Shown here: positions 34,930 through 47,060 of the stretch, piece after piece
Layout of the letters: each line of letters begins with the position of its first letter
Numbering within the stretch: the first letter of the stretch is position 1
Source of the DNA: Lineus longissimus
Taxonomy: Eukaryota > Nemertea > Pilidiophora > Heteronemertea > Lineidae
Direction of reading: 5' to 3'
Assembly (NCBI RefSeq): GCF_910592395.1
Contig: NC_088309.1
Coordinates: 19,222,599 to 19,286,598, forward strand
DNA length: 64,000 nt
The notes under the pieces: model-generated
Seen by the model: only the letters and a program-made list of their open reading frames with translations
The model's database searches: none
What the model was told of the DNA's origin: nothing
Position numbers and translations under genes: made by a program

Positions 34930-37900
34930 ATGATCATCTTAGAGGCAGACGATGATTCCAAGGCCGCACCTCCTCCGACTGAGGAGCCGCTATTCGGTGC
35001 AGTTGACCTTATCATCTTGGGTTTACTCGCAGCTGTGGCAATTTATTGGTTTTTCCTCAGGAAAAAGAAAGATCAAGTACAAACTATAAAGAAATTGACA
35101 GTTGTGTAAGTACAAGATGTACCGTGGTGACCTTTTGTTAAGTGTATTTCATTCATTTCTTCAAAACTCTTTTCTGATTTTGCAAAAGTCAATACACAAT
35201 ACGTGGGTTATGAAATAGGTGCTCATTGTGATACTTTATTTTCGTAAGTCAGAGTTGAATTGAGATGTGGGAGTCACCAATGACATCATATTCATAAGTA
35301 AAGTTAGGTCAATTTACATGTACCCATGTACCATCATAACCTCGCTTCTTGTTTCTTGTGGAATATTTGATTTGGGGGGGGGGGGAAATCGTAAACCCCA
35401 CTTGTGTATAGCGTCCTTGTTCCATGCAGTATCAGAATTCATGCCAGTAAATCGTGTAGCATTGGAGATGGTGCAACCCCCTCGAGGATTCTCTGCGCAT
35501 GAAATTGAGAGAGACCCCCCCCTCAGGATTATCATGCCAACTAACCAACACCATTGACTTGATCCATTTGTTTTCTTTTATATTACAGTCCAACTGTTGG
35601 AAAAGTGGACGACACAAGTTTTGTCGGTAAAATGAAATCATCGGTAAGTTTGATGCAGATGCCATGCATACCTGTACTGACTACTTAAAGTACTGCACGA
35701 CCTCTCTATTGCAGACACCCATGGGACTGGGCGTTGGTGTCCGTAATGTAGAGGTGTCCTTTATAGGGAGGTTATGCCATTATTGTCCAAAAAGTGGATT
35801 CATGTGTATGAACACAGGGGTCGTGAAGCCTACATATTCTATATTCCATTTAGTTTTTCCAAAAAGTGGATTCATGTGTATGAACACGGGGGTTGTGAAG
35901 CCTACATATTACATATTCCATTTAGTTTTTAAAAACTATTTGAAATAATTTGATGCCACTTATATGCGAACTTGAAATTACTATATTGTGATACCATATG
36001 GCATTTCTAGTGGAGGTAATATTGATATGCCAACATTGATATATGCAGGTAAACTACTAGTACATTTCTTATACAAGCACAAATGGTGCGATGTACTGTG
36101 AGATAGGAGAGACCCCTATTGGCAGCCTTGTGTAACTTAATCTGACCTATTTGGCACTGCATATAGTCTCCCTTTAAGAAGTCTGTTCAGCCTCTATATC
36201 TTGATATATTGCCATTCTGAACTTGCCATTTGGCTATGACGTCCATTCTAAGAAAATAGTCAAATTTCTACATTTTCAGGGGAAAAATGTCGTGGTATTT
36301 TATGGATCTCAGACAGGTACAGCAGAGGAGTATGCAGGGAGACTGGCTAAAGAAAGCCTCCGCTATGGCATGAAGGGTATGGTAGCAGACCCTGAAGAAT
36401 GTGATATGGTACGTGATCAAGTTGAGGATTACGTTGGTTGTGTGTCTTTTCTCGGCCACGGTGCCATGTGATCGTCCACTGCGAAGGCCTAGCTCCACAT
36501 TAGTGTGTCATGCTATGTTTACTCTGAAGTAATGGGTTTTGGGGATAACACAAGGCTTGTGTCGTATTACGCTTATTTGATACCGAACTGGAGTATTGGT
36601 TTCAATGTCTCACCGAATACTGCAAGTGTGGAGCTACAATGTAGGCCAAAATTGAGGTGGCAGTCAAGGTTTTGGGAAATATGACAGCCTCCCCTGAGGT
36701 GCTTTGGACACATATCAGCAGATACATCCCTCTCGCAAATCAGATCATAATCTTCGCGTGAATATTGCACGTCGGCTAGTAATGTGACATTGATTCACGG
36801 GTGTGTATTTTAGTGAGAATTACTTATCTGGGTTTCTTTTGTTGTTTCAGGAAGAGCTTCAACAAATTTCAGAAGTTGAGAATTCCCTGGCCATTTTCTG
36901 CATGGCAACGTACGGTGAAGGGGACCCGACAGACAATTCACAAGAATTCTACGATTGGTTACAAAGAGGAGACGCTGAATTAAATGGTCTCAATTATGCT
37001 GTAAGTTGATTTGGCATTCTATGGTTACGTTTGACCGGAAAGGGGCTCGTATCCGTGAAAGATATCTCTTGAATTCCTTCTTCAAAAATCGAGGTTGCTG
37101 AAATACGGCAGTAAAAAATAAACCGTGTCTGATCAGTTAACCTTTACACCCTCTATTCTTGAATGGACTCTTCTAATGCATTGCCTGGATAAGTCCATAC
37201 AGGGCAATGAGGGTGAAAAGTTTAACGAAGGGCAGTCTCATTTTCTACATCTCATGCCTTTAAAGGGAGACTGTGGGTAGGTGAGAGGTAGATTAGATTA
37301 TGTTCCAGATGTTGGCAAAAGCGTCTCTCCTATCTGACACTACATTGAAATCAAACATCTGGTGGAGATCTGCCTGAAGCTAAGTTGTACCACTTCAGTT
37401 CAAAATACCTTGCCCGTCAATTTAATTATTGACCTTACAGTAACTCAGAACAAGCTGTTGCCTGTCCTTGAGTGATTCAGTGTTGGTCAACTCAAAAACT
37501 GTGCCCATACTGTATACATTTTAGGAGAAAAAACTGTTGGTTATTTCTTGACACAATTATGTACAATACTGTTCATTAGTGGCCCATGGTTGAAATAAGT
37601 ACCTGGTGATCGAATTTAGTTTTGATGACCCCAATCTACTTGCCTTTATGACTTGACATAAAAGTCAGATTAGATATTGAGCAAACAATATTTAGTAATT
37701 TTTTTGATGGGGACTGAAATGATGACCTGATTTACTGAAGTGATATTTTTAAGGCTAATCTTGCACTTGATAACAATATGTTGGTCTGTACTGGTACATG
37801 TCCAGGCTAAGAGACCGATGTTTGAAGTAAAGGTTTAATGCGTATAGTTAAATTCATTCGGCAAACACAATAATGCAGAGAATTAAAGTAAAAAAATAAT

Positions 37901-40900
37901 GATAACTAGTATTGCTAGGGATACAGCCAAGATCAAGATTTAGATTGTTAGCGCATGTGTTTTCAATTAGCTAGCCTTCGACCCCTTCTAAGCCTTATCA
38001 ATTTCCAAACTTATGCATACATGTATCTAGATGGGATACAAAATATTTTGTTAAAGGCCAGTGTCCCTAAAAGATTTTTTAAATGCTATTAAACCAATGG
38101 CCAAACACAATAATAGAAACGTTGCTCAAAAGGTAATTCAGAATCAGTGTTATATTTCGTGAGATATGATATTTTCTTTTTCATGGATTCTTCTTGCGCG
38201 AAAAATGTCTACACCTATTTCCCTTTCTGCTCGTTTCAGGTTTTTGCACTCGGTAATAAAACTTATGAACACTTCAACGCAATGGGAAAATATGTCGACA
38301 CCCGGTTAGAAGAACTTGGTGCTACGCGTGTCCATGAATGTGGAATGGGGGATGATGACGGAAAGTAAGTCAGCCATTTTGTCTCATAGTCGCTCCCCTG
38401 CGTCCTTTGTCTTCGATTGCCCCAGGTAAACTTCGGGCATTCTTGTAACGAGGCATCTCAGTTCTACGTCTTATACAATTAAATTGTCAATCAAGGTTAG
38501 ATAAAGTGACCTCAAGGTCACAATACAAACAGTATACAGAAGAACTTCCCTAAGGGAACACCTCTCCATTCAGGACACCCTCTCTAATAAGGACACTAGT
38601 TTTGGAGCCAGTCTGGTTGTTTCCATTCAATTTGTCCTCTTTAATAGGACACCTCTCAATTAAGGACAGCACTTGTCACTCCCAGTGTGTCCTCAATAGA
38701 GAGGTTTTCCTGTATGTCCGTATCATTACCCTTGGACCTCGGCACAATATCATCTCCCGTTTAAGGAATCGAACATGTGCCTGCTCACAATCTGGTTGAA
38801 GAAGGTTGCCTTTGCTTAACATCAGTAAATCTTCTCATTTATCTAATGGAGAGCTTTGGATCACTTCTGTACTTGAAGCTGTCTTATTCTTATCAGTATC
38901 TTTGATACATTAATGGGTCTGGTCATGGTGTACTAAGTGTGCAGTTTTAATTGATAGTGCAGTTTTTGGGGCTGATAACTTTTTACTGGGATACAGTTTA
39001 TCAAAGATGAACCCATGATCTATTTTACTTAGAACAAAAAAGCTTATCATAAAATGATTTAGATATTTTTTTGTAAATAATTGATAAGAAGTTTGATTCA
39101 GTGTGGGCCCAGTTTGGCACAGTGCCAGTCACAATTGACATATCTAAATTTGCGTACGTTATGCACAATGGGATAACCTTGCGCACAGGTTGCACGAATG
39201 CTCCAACCATGACTCATTTATCCTTCGCATGAGCTACGCACAGCTTATTTACGCATTTTACACAGTAGCATTGTCATGTATTTATTCATGTGCCAAAACT
39301 TCACAACGATATTCGCACTACCAGTGTGTCAGCTGCACGCAGCTTATGCGGCACCAGAGTGAAAGGTTGTGTGCAGGTTATGCAAATTAGATGTCAATTA
39401 TGACTGGGACTGTAGTATCAAATAATCTTAACGATTCTTTTTATGGTTGCTCACATCTTATATTTGTCTGATCTGTTCCCTGTCACTGTCAAAGGGGACC
39501 TCCACCCAAATATAGATTCTGCACTATTCAATCAGCCTCACCTCATAATCTTTTACTCACAGTATTGAAGAGGATTTCGTAACGTGGCGCGAGAAATTCT
39601 GGCCAGCTGTCTGTGAACAATACGGTGTGGAATTGACAGGCGAAGACATCAATATCCGCCAGTATAGCTTGACTACCCATGAGGACTTGCAAAAAGAGAA
39701 AGTGTTTAGCGGCGAGATTGCCCGGCTTGGATCATTCAGGACACAGAAACCGTAAGTGTTCTGTAATGTTGAGTGATATGAATAAAGAAGGGTTAACGCT
39801 TTTACTTCAGTTTTTATAGGAAGACCCAGTGTAAATGTACATTAAGTTTTAAATAAGCAGCCTCTTAAAAACAGTATCGTTCACCTTATCATCAAAGACT
39901 GCGGTCTGTTCAGCGGAGAACGACCTGGCTGAAGGATCAAAATGTTGAGAAAAAACTGTGGGGAAACGAGGAAGACCTAAAGGCCACATCCTTATTCCTG
40001 ATTTCCACTGACTGAACAATTCAATGCTACCGTTGAATGCTAAGAAGAAAAAACAAGTTGTCTTGAAATAAAATTGTGATCAAAATGTATCTGATGTTTT
40101 TCTAGACCTTACGATGCCAAGAATCCCTACCTCGCCCCATTGGTCATCAACAGGGAACTACACAAGGGTGGCGGCAGATCTTGCATGCATATTGAATTCG
40201 ATATCTCAGGCTCAAAAATAAGGTAAGGGCCTAATTGAACTGTGCAGCTCCTGAGACATTGAAAGGAAATGCATTTGCTGTGATGAACAAAGGCAGAACA
40301 GGAAGAGAAAATTGAGAAAAGGCTGGGTGCACTGCCCTACTGCAACTCTTTGGCTAAAAGACTAACAGTGGCTTTTTCTATTCCTATTGAATTGAACAGT
40401 AATTTAGATGCATTGTCAAAATGAGCAGTTACTTAAAGATGGTCGTGAATAAGGTTTAGGATTTGTAAGTCACTTGGTTTTCACTTTTCAGGTATGAAGC
40501 GGGTGACCATGTTGCAGTTTTCCCCATCAATGACCAGGAGTTGGTGGAGAACATCGGGAAGCGTCTCGGAGTCGATCTAGATGAAGTCTTTACTCTGACT
40601 AATGTTGATGGTAAGTTGTCTATTCAATCTTCCCTTAGTGTTCTCCAGAACATGGGATATCCTAAGTATTTTACAGTGCGTCTTGGATTTGTCAAAGTAA
40701 GTTCCAATCACTCTATAAGGTATGAAGCCTTAAATACCAACATTGTTTGCATGTATTTTCTTTTCTTGTGGCTTAGGTAAGTTCACATTGTTTACAATGG
40801 GTGCTGTTACAATAATATTTGAGATGTTAGCTTGACAAGAACTAAACAACTAACGCATACAGCCATTCTATTCATGCGAAAAGTGCATTCTGTTTTTCAG

Positions 40901-43200
40901 AGGAAGCGAGTAAAAAGCATCCGTTCCCGTGTCCATGCACGTACAGGACGGCCCTCTCTCATTACTTAGACATCACAAGCAATCCTAGAACCCACGTCCT
41001 CAAAGAACTATCCGACTATTGTGATGACCCGAAGGACAAAGAATTCCTACTGAAAATGGCAACATCGACGCAAGAAGGAAAGGTATGTTGATTTTCAGAG
41101 GAAGACAGATTTAGTGAGCTTTTGTTGTGTGAAACTATCTTAAGGCACCAAATTTGATTCTTGTCCTATACGGTACTTCATTTCACGAGAAAATGACACT
41201 TCATGCAAAAGAAGACTGTAAAATGCCTGGGGAAGGTTGTCGTGGTATTTCACGCTTGTTCTTGGTCAAGATTTGTCTGGCTTTGTAAGCATTTTTAGAT
41301 ATTTCAGACTTTGAAGTTTTAGGCGCAATGTAATATTTTGTTCGACTGCTGCATTTCTCTGTGAAATCACCAAATATCTATGAGCCAGTCTCTCATGAAA
41401 TTGACTAACGGAATAACTTTTCATCTTAAATGAATGACTTTTCGTCTTTTATTTTTAGACTCTATATAATGAATGGATAGTAAAAGACTGTAGGAATATT
41501 GTAGCGGTGTTAGAAGACCTGCCGTCATTGAAACCTCCTCTCGACCATATATGTGAACTAATACCTCGGTTGCAGGCCCGGTATTATTCAATCTCTTCCT
41601 CCCCAAAAGTAAGTTTCAACATGGTTTTAAAAGGATCACTGAAGGCTCTGTACTTCCTGCGGGAGGGTCACTCACAAAGAAGGGTGAAGATTTCTAAAGC
41701 CACTTCTGCAGATCAGTTTCAATCCACACCTTTCTGGGACACCCCTGGGACTGACAAGTACTGTCTTTAAGAAAGAAGTGTCCTGATTAGGGAGGTCATA
41801 TTAAATGGAAACAACCAATGAGAGTACAGAATTAGTGTCTTTAGTAGAGAGGGTGATCTTATTAGAGAGATGTCCGCTAAGGGAGGTTTCGCTGTACAGG
41901 TGTCTCTGTAAGACAAATGTATCTTCTTTCAGCTTTATCCCACCAGTATTCACGTCACTGCTGTGTTAGTCGAGTACAAGACACGGGTCGGCCGTCAAGC
42001 CAAAGGGGTCGCCACCAGTTGGCTCAAGTTGAAACAACCAGGAAACGATAAGAAGTACACGGTTCCAATCTTTGTAAGGCGGTCTCAGTTCCGCCTTCCG
42101 TACAAGCCTGCCACCCCTGTGATAATGGTTGGCCCTGGCACAGGCCTTGCTCCCTTCAGAGGATTTATTCAGGAGAGAGCTGTGGCTAAGAAGGATGGTG
42201 AGTGGTAATAAATTATGAGACTTGTAATGGGGAACAACGCTTACTTAAATAATTTTTGTGCGCTGCATCTTGTCTCTTATGAGAAACGAACCACTTTCTG
42301 GTAAACACGGAATGAATTCTTCGCAACGGTTCAAAAAGTTATCATGAACTCGTACTAAAAGATTGACTTTTTCATCACACTGCACAAAGGCAGACGAAAA
42401 GCACTCAGAATGCAGAAGAAGTTTTAACTCTGTTAGGTACCCATTTCACAGTGCCTTTTCTCCACTTTGCAGGCAAAGAAATTGGTGAGACAGTGCTCTA
42501 CTTTGGCTGTCGAAAGAAAGCAGAGGATTTCATTTATCGAGAGGAATTGGAGAAGTACCATGAGGAAGGTGCCTTGAGTGAAATGAACCTGGCCTTCTCG
42601 CGTGATCAGGCGGAAAAGGTCTATGTACAACACTTGATGAAGAAGGATATGGAGAAATTATACAAGCTGTTTGAGGCGGGTGCCCATATCTATGTCTGCG
42701 GGTAGGTAGTATGAGCAAGAAAATTAGCTGTGCTAACACTTTCATGGCCACATCAACACCCCTCTTCAGATCCCCAGGGGACAAGCAGTACTGCCGAGGC
42801 TGTCAGAGTGGTGCAGCGGTAAGACAGGCTGTCACCTCGTTGGTCATGGATTCAACTCCTGGTCAGTGCACGTCTTAAAGTGACAGAGAGGGCAACTCTG
42901 TCTGACAGCGTAGGTTTTCTTCGGAGTGTTTTGTTTTCTCCTACATTTTGTTACAATAGCCCAATGTTGTTTATAGAGCTATCCTAGTTGGTGCTCAGAT
43001 CTCAACTCTGCATTTCATGGCAGTACTAAAATAAGTTTGTTGATTTTTTTTTCAGTGATGCTCGTAACATGGCCAAAGATGTGCATCAAGTCGTTCAGGA
43101 TGTTTTGGTTGAGTGTGGCGGAAAAACGACGGCGCAAGCGGAAAATTATATCAAGAAATTACAAAATAAAGGAAGGTACTCCTGTGATGTCTGGAGCTAA
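34930..43200 (+). CDS. POR: NADPH-cytochrome P450 reductase (676 aa)
   Basis: Thirteen coding exons: 34930-35105, 35589-35643, 36280-36408, 36851-37000, 38240-38364, 39563-39751, 40106-40222, 40492-40610, 40901-41082, 41459-41608, 41933-42197, 42473-42701, 43056-43200, phases consistent. It has an acidic lumenal start, a membrane anchor (residues about 25-44, LIILGLLAAVAIYWFFL), the FMN domain (FYGSQTGTAEEYA, CMATYGEGDPTDN, LGNKTYEHFN), a connecting/FAD domain (LQARYYSISS) and an NADPH domain (GPGTGLAPFRGFIQER, YVCGDARNMAKDV). It ends DVWS, with the conserved terminal Trp-Ser pair. Length and order match the family (human 680). Family role: passes electrons from NADPH through FAD and FMN to microsomal P450s and haem oxygenase at the ER surface. 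Several introns are largely made of MITE or SINE copies. Confidence 0.97.
35699..35775. mobile_element. MITE, family 1 (partial)
   Basis: Contains cctctctattgcagacaccc, gggactggg, tgtccgtaatgtagaggtgt and ttatagggaggtt. The terminal repeats are worn and no clean TA ends were found. POR intron 2. Confidence 0.4.
35787..35930 (+). repeat. 72 bp tandem duplication
   Basis: Two copies, each starting ccaaaaagtggattcatgtg and ending atattccatttagttttt, differ at only a few bases. They lie in POR intron 2 right after a MITE fragment. Confidence 0.9.
36090..36178. repeat. Interspersed repeat, family 3 copy
   Basis: Runs from tgtactgtgagataggagag to catatagtctccctttaag. The copy at 37258-37345 is the same family in opposite orientation, starting ctttaaagggagactgtggg and ending gtctctcctatctgac. 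Confidence 0.5.
36590..36690. repeat. Interspersed repeat, family 4 copy
   Basis: Shares aactggagtattggtt, gtggagctacaatgtaggcc and aaggttttgggaaatatgaca with 50218-50312. POR intron 3. Confidence 0.5.
37258..37345. repeat. Interspersed repeat, family 3 copy (reverse)
   Basis: Opposite orientation to 36090-36178, 1.1 kb away in the same gene. POR intron 4. Confidence 0.45.
38537..38712. mobile_element. MITE, family 1 (complete, TA-flanked)
   Basis: TA at 38535-38536 and 38713-38714. Left end CAGAAGAACTTCCCTAAGGG, right end agagaggttttcctg. The interior is typical (ggacactagttttgg, gtttccattcaatttg, ctcaattaaggacagcactt). POR intron 5. Confidence 0.65.
39120..39412. mobile_element. MITE, family 2
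   Basis: Inverted ends: CAGTGCCAGTCACAATTGAC at the left, and the complement of CAGTCCCAGTCATAATTGAC at the right. The right side is followed by TA; the left flank reads CA. The interior is built from short gcgcacagcttatgc-like words. POR intron 5. Confidence 0.65.
39774..39862. mobile_element. Truncated copy of the 46335-46458 hairpin element
   Basis: Matches the reverse complement of the hairpin element over about 85 bp: gtgatatgaataaaga, cgcttttacttca, agtgtaaatgtacatt. It lacks the second arm. POR intron 6. Confidence 0.55.
41716..41894. mobile_element. MITE, family 1 (reverse) in POR intron 10
   Basis: The right end tgtccgctaagggaggtttc gctg (36 bp before the acceptor region) is followed by TA. 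Internal words ggactgacaag, gtcctgattagggaggtca and ggaaacaaccaat match the family. The left end is decayed. Confidence 0.55.
42790..43010 (+). repeat. tRNA-derived SINE
   Basis: The head contains gctgtcagagtggtgcagcg (A-box-like) and a worn B-box (ggattcaactcc). The tail shares caatgttgtttatagagcta and tctcaactc with the 4624-4812 copy. It forms most of POR intron 12. Confidence 0.6.
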
Positions 43201-44765
43201 AAAATTGAGATTTGTAGGAATTGACTTTCACCTTATGTTGTATTGTAACACTGGGTGTTCTGTTCTGATCAACTTTTAAATCAATCAGTTGCAAGCCATT
43301 TGGTAGTATCACTATTGGAAATCATAAGTTTTACATGTATGTGGATTTTCAAGTTGATTTGCCAAATATGTGTACATTGGACCAGAGTCCAGCTAAAGTG
43401 CCCTCAAGTCAAAACGTCCCAAGGTTAGTGAGGGTCAAAACATCCTTGCTTTTACTTTTAAAAATCACTTCTAAGCCTGTACTGGAAGGTTTTCTTCAAT
43501 TAAAATTGATGTTTTGGTTAAGGATAAAATGCTAGTGGTTGTTCATCAAAAACATATGGAATTTATGTAAAAGTCAAAATAGATCAATGAAAATTACATT
43601 ATGTTTTATGGAAGGCTGTAGTTAAAACAGAATCTAACAACAAGGACATTTAACTATCATAACCAGAGGATGTTTCGCATGATCATGTTTTGACCAGTAA
43701 TCCATTGAACAAGTGGTATGATTGTTTTAGGGCCTTCATATTGACATTTTCACTTGGACCATTTGAGGGGATTTGTATATTATGCATATAAGCCAGTATT
43801 TATATCAATCTTTCATTGGTTGAAACAAATGACGGTAATAATGATCATGAATAATTATAAGACTGTCTTTGTTACTTGCACATTCATAATTTATAAGATT
43901 ATTTCTTAAAATGTGTTTTTATGCGACCAAATATAATCATATTTTATTCATTTGCTATTTTTACAGAAAAATGCTTTGGGGAAAATGATTGAAATGCAAG
44001 TGCTTAACCATGGTTTCATGAATTTTCTGAATACCTTTTGAATATGATATCAAGAACTTAATTGATGAAAAATTCCTCCCGATGGATTAAGCACTAATGG
44101 ACCGAATACTCCTTCAAAATTTCCAATCAATGCCAAGATCCGCAGAAACCAGAAAATTTTACAGATTTTGTATACAGTTATCGTACAAGTGCAGTTCAGT
44201 TTCACTTCACATTTTGACCATTTGTATCCGGTTATGCATGTGCGTTGGTTACCATACCTGACTATAATGCTTTGTAATGTAAAAGGCTAGTGTAACGCAT
44301 AATGTTTTCAGCCCCTTTGTTGTGGTTTTGGACAATACAGTGGTCATTCATGCGCATGTGTAATCGGATACAAATGTTCAAAGGCTTTGTTCCAACATCT
44401 GCCACCACAGCACTGACTCAAAGTCCTCAAAGAAGTACAATGTATTGTCATATCATATTAAAAATAATGATGCATACAAACAACTGAATGTACTACTCAA
44501 AGTTAGAATGTTAGAGGCCTGTCTGTAAATTTGCACTCTTGTCTTTGTCTGTTGTTCATCAATATGAAAGCACTGTACCGACTTCTTCAGCCAGGCTACA
44601 CTAGATTTGATCGCAGAAAGTCTTGGACCAGTGTCTGATTCATCCAGTATGTTGGCACATTCATGAGAGTCCATACTATATAGAAGTCTGTTTGTGTGTA
44701 TAGTATCTACTGTCCATTACATTATCAAAGTGTATTTTCAATAGGATAAAATAAATAAAATGTAA
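43201..44765 (+). other. POR 3' UTR
   Basis: AT-rich, no coding frame of note. AATAAA hexamers lie at about 44750-44759. Earlier cleavage is possible. Confidence 0.5.
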
Positions 44766-44884
44766 AGAACATAAATTGTTGACTTACTATTTATTGTGTT
44801 GAACGATCTAACAATTTCGGTGGATGTGTTAGTAAATTTTTATTAGCCAAAGGAAAACGGCGACTTAAAAGAAATGAAAAGGCC

Positions 44885-45065
44885 AGGGGCCATTGTGCTC
44901 ACCAGCAATCCAAAGGTTTGTGGTTCGAGTCCCAGACAAGGCAACTTGATGTTGATCAAGTGTATGAGTCTTTCATTGTGATGCCACCTTGAATTGGGAC
45001 CTGAAGACAATTTGGGGCCTTGACTGTTTCTGGCAGAGGAACAATCAGCCAAAGTCACAATTCTG
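44885..45065 (+). repeat. Possible tRNA-derived SINE
   Basis: A perfect B-box GGTTCGAGTCC follows a weak A-box-like stretch. Beyond it the body contains cctgaagacaatttgggg, a word that also seeds the minisatellite units that begin 400 bp later. Confidence 0.35.
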
Positions 45066-45419
45066 TGGAAAAAGACTCAATCTCATGCATTGCCAAACTA
45101 AAGACAGTGTGAGGTTGTGGCCGTTGTTCTACTCAGTGAAAATTTAAAAACTACAATTTTCTCATGCTGGAGGTGTTTTGGAGAATACCTGTCTTGAAGA
45201 TAAAGATAGATGGATGAATTGTGGATATATGGCACACTGCATCATTATAGTCCCTTGCAGTGTCATAATTTGACCAAAGTGGAGTATCACAATCCCTTGT
45301 AAACTGGCACAATCCCCTGTGTTGCCATCCTGAAGATGGCTAGGACTATTCTCCTATTCTTCACAGTAGTTCGGTTACATGCTCAAGGTCATGGTTGTTC
45401 CTCACAGACCTGGATATGC

Positions 45420-45930
45420 CACCCTGAAGACAGTTTTGAGGTCATGGTTGTTCTTTGCATAGCTGGAGAGGCGTCCTGTGGACAGTTCAGGGTCGTAGTT
45501 GTTCCTTGCAGAGCTGGAGATACCACCCTGAAGACAATTCGGGGTCATGGTTGTGCCTAGCTTGCAGTGCTGAAGATGCCCCTGAAGACAATTCAGGGTC
45601 ATGGTTGTGCCTAGCTTGCAGTGCTGAAGATGCCCCTGAAGACAATTCAGGGTCATGATTGTACCTAGCTTGCAGAGCTTGAGATGCCCCTGAAGACAAT
45701 TCGGGTCATGGTTGTACCTAGCTTGCAGTGCTGGAGATGCCCCTGAAGACAATTTGGGGTCATGGTTGTACCTAGCTTGCAGTGCTGAAGATGCCCCTGA
45801 AGACAACTCGGGGTCATGGTTGTACCTAGCTTGCAGTGCTGGAGATGCCCCTGAAGACAATTCGGGGTCATAGTTGTACCTAGCTTGCAGAGCTTGAGAT
45901 GCCCCTTTGAAGACAGTTGGGGGTCATGGC
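45420..45930. repeat. Minisatellite array 1, 54 bp unit
   Basis: About nine or ten copies. The word aagacaattc recurs every 54 bp (45531, 45585, 45639 and onward). Each unit holds cctgaagacaatt, ggtcatggttgt, cctagcttgcagtgctg and agatgcc. Because 54 is a multiple of three, several frames stay open, but these are repeat artefacts. Confidence 0.95.
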
Positions 45931-46334
45931 TAATCCAAGCAGAGATAGTAGTACAAAGTCAAAATCTGATACCAAGTAAAGTGGAACTTCTGGAGTACAA
46001 TGTATTGTCATTCCTTGTCATTTTGGGATCATATCTCTCTCTCTCCCTTGCAAGCGTACAATATCAAGATCTGTCGCAAGAGGGTTGATGTGATCCCTTG
46101 GACAATTGCACAATCCCCTGGATCGCCATCCTAAAGGTTGTTAAGGTGATTTGTCATCCATTGATCAAAGTCACAATGCCTCTACATTACTGGAGATCTA
46201 CTTTAGACAGTTTGGGGTCATGGCTATAGCTTGCAAGTGTACAATGGCACAATCAGACACAAAGTGAAGTGGGACTGAAAATAGTCATTCCATGGAAAAT
46301 CCCCTGTATTGCCATGCTGAAGACAGTTTCAGAT

Positions 46335-46458
46335 CATGGGTGATATGAATAAAGACTAGCAAATGCTTTTATCTAAAACTCCATGTACATTTACACTAGG
46401 CATTTCTGTACAAAATTGAAGTAAAAGCATTTGCTAGTCTTTATTCATATCACCCATG
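46335..46458. mobile_element. Perfect 37 bp inverted-repeat element (MITE-like hairpin)
   Basis: Arms start and end with CATGGGTGATATGAATAAAG and continue to tgctttta without a mismatch. They enclose about 50 bp. A related truncated copy at 39774 supports a mobile origin. Confidence 0.85.
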
Positions 46459-46669
46459 TCTGTCCCTTAAGTATTGTCATCCTTTGGCAATGCCACAATG
46501 CTCTGAATTGCTGAAGTGAAGACACCAAAATCTAATTATCTGACCATAATGGATTTGCACATTGGCTGATACCCGGCATTGTTACATTGGAGACAGCTTT
46601 AACCAACGGCTGTTTCAGACCTCTGACAAGATACATTGCATAGGCATCAAAGTCACCATCACTTGCCTT

Positions 46670-47060
46670 GCAACTCAGAAGACGGCAGTCATGGCAGTTC
46701 CTTCAGTCGGGTTGACATGGTCGCAATCAGTTGCCTTGCCACTCTGAAGACAGTTAGCAGTCATGATGATTTCTAAGGCCAGGTTGGCGTAGTCACAACC
46801 ACTTGCCTTGCAACCCTGAAGCCAGTTAGGAATCATGACTGTTCCTTCGACCGGGTTGACAAGATCACGATCACTTGCCTTGCCACTCTGAAGACAGTTA
46901 GCAGTCATGATGATATCTAAGGCCAGGTTGGCGTAGTCATAACCACTTGCCTTGCAACCCTGAAGCCATTCAGGAATCATGACTGTTCCTTCGGCTGGGT
47001 TGATATAGTCAGAATCACTTGCCTTGCCACTCTGAAAACAGTTAGCAGTCATGACGATTC
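46670..47060. repeat. Minisatellite array 2, 72 bp unit
   Basis: About five copies with alternating subtypes, so the pattern repeats cleanly at 144 bp. The units carry ctgaagacagttagcagtca or ctgaagccagttaggaatca, then a variable middle, then cacttgccttgc. The open minus-strand frame here is an artefact of the three-divisible unit. Confidence 0.9.

Noticed and set aside
35375-35390. G-run as a possible G-quadruplex regulator
   Set aside because: A single homopolymer in an intron, with no four-tract pattern; it may also be length-variable or a sequencing artefact.
45402-45871. Three overlapping minus-strand open frames (68-152 aa) with an 18-residue repeat
   Set aside because: They lie wholly in the 54 bp minisatellite. 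A unit divisible by three keeps several frames open at once, and no splice or start context supports a protein.
46675-47052. 125 aa minus-strand frame with a 24-residue repeat
   Set aside because: Same cause: the 72 bp tandem unit is divisible by three.
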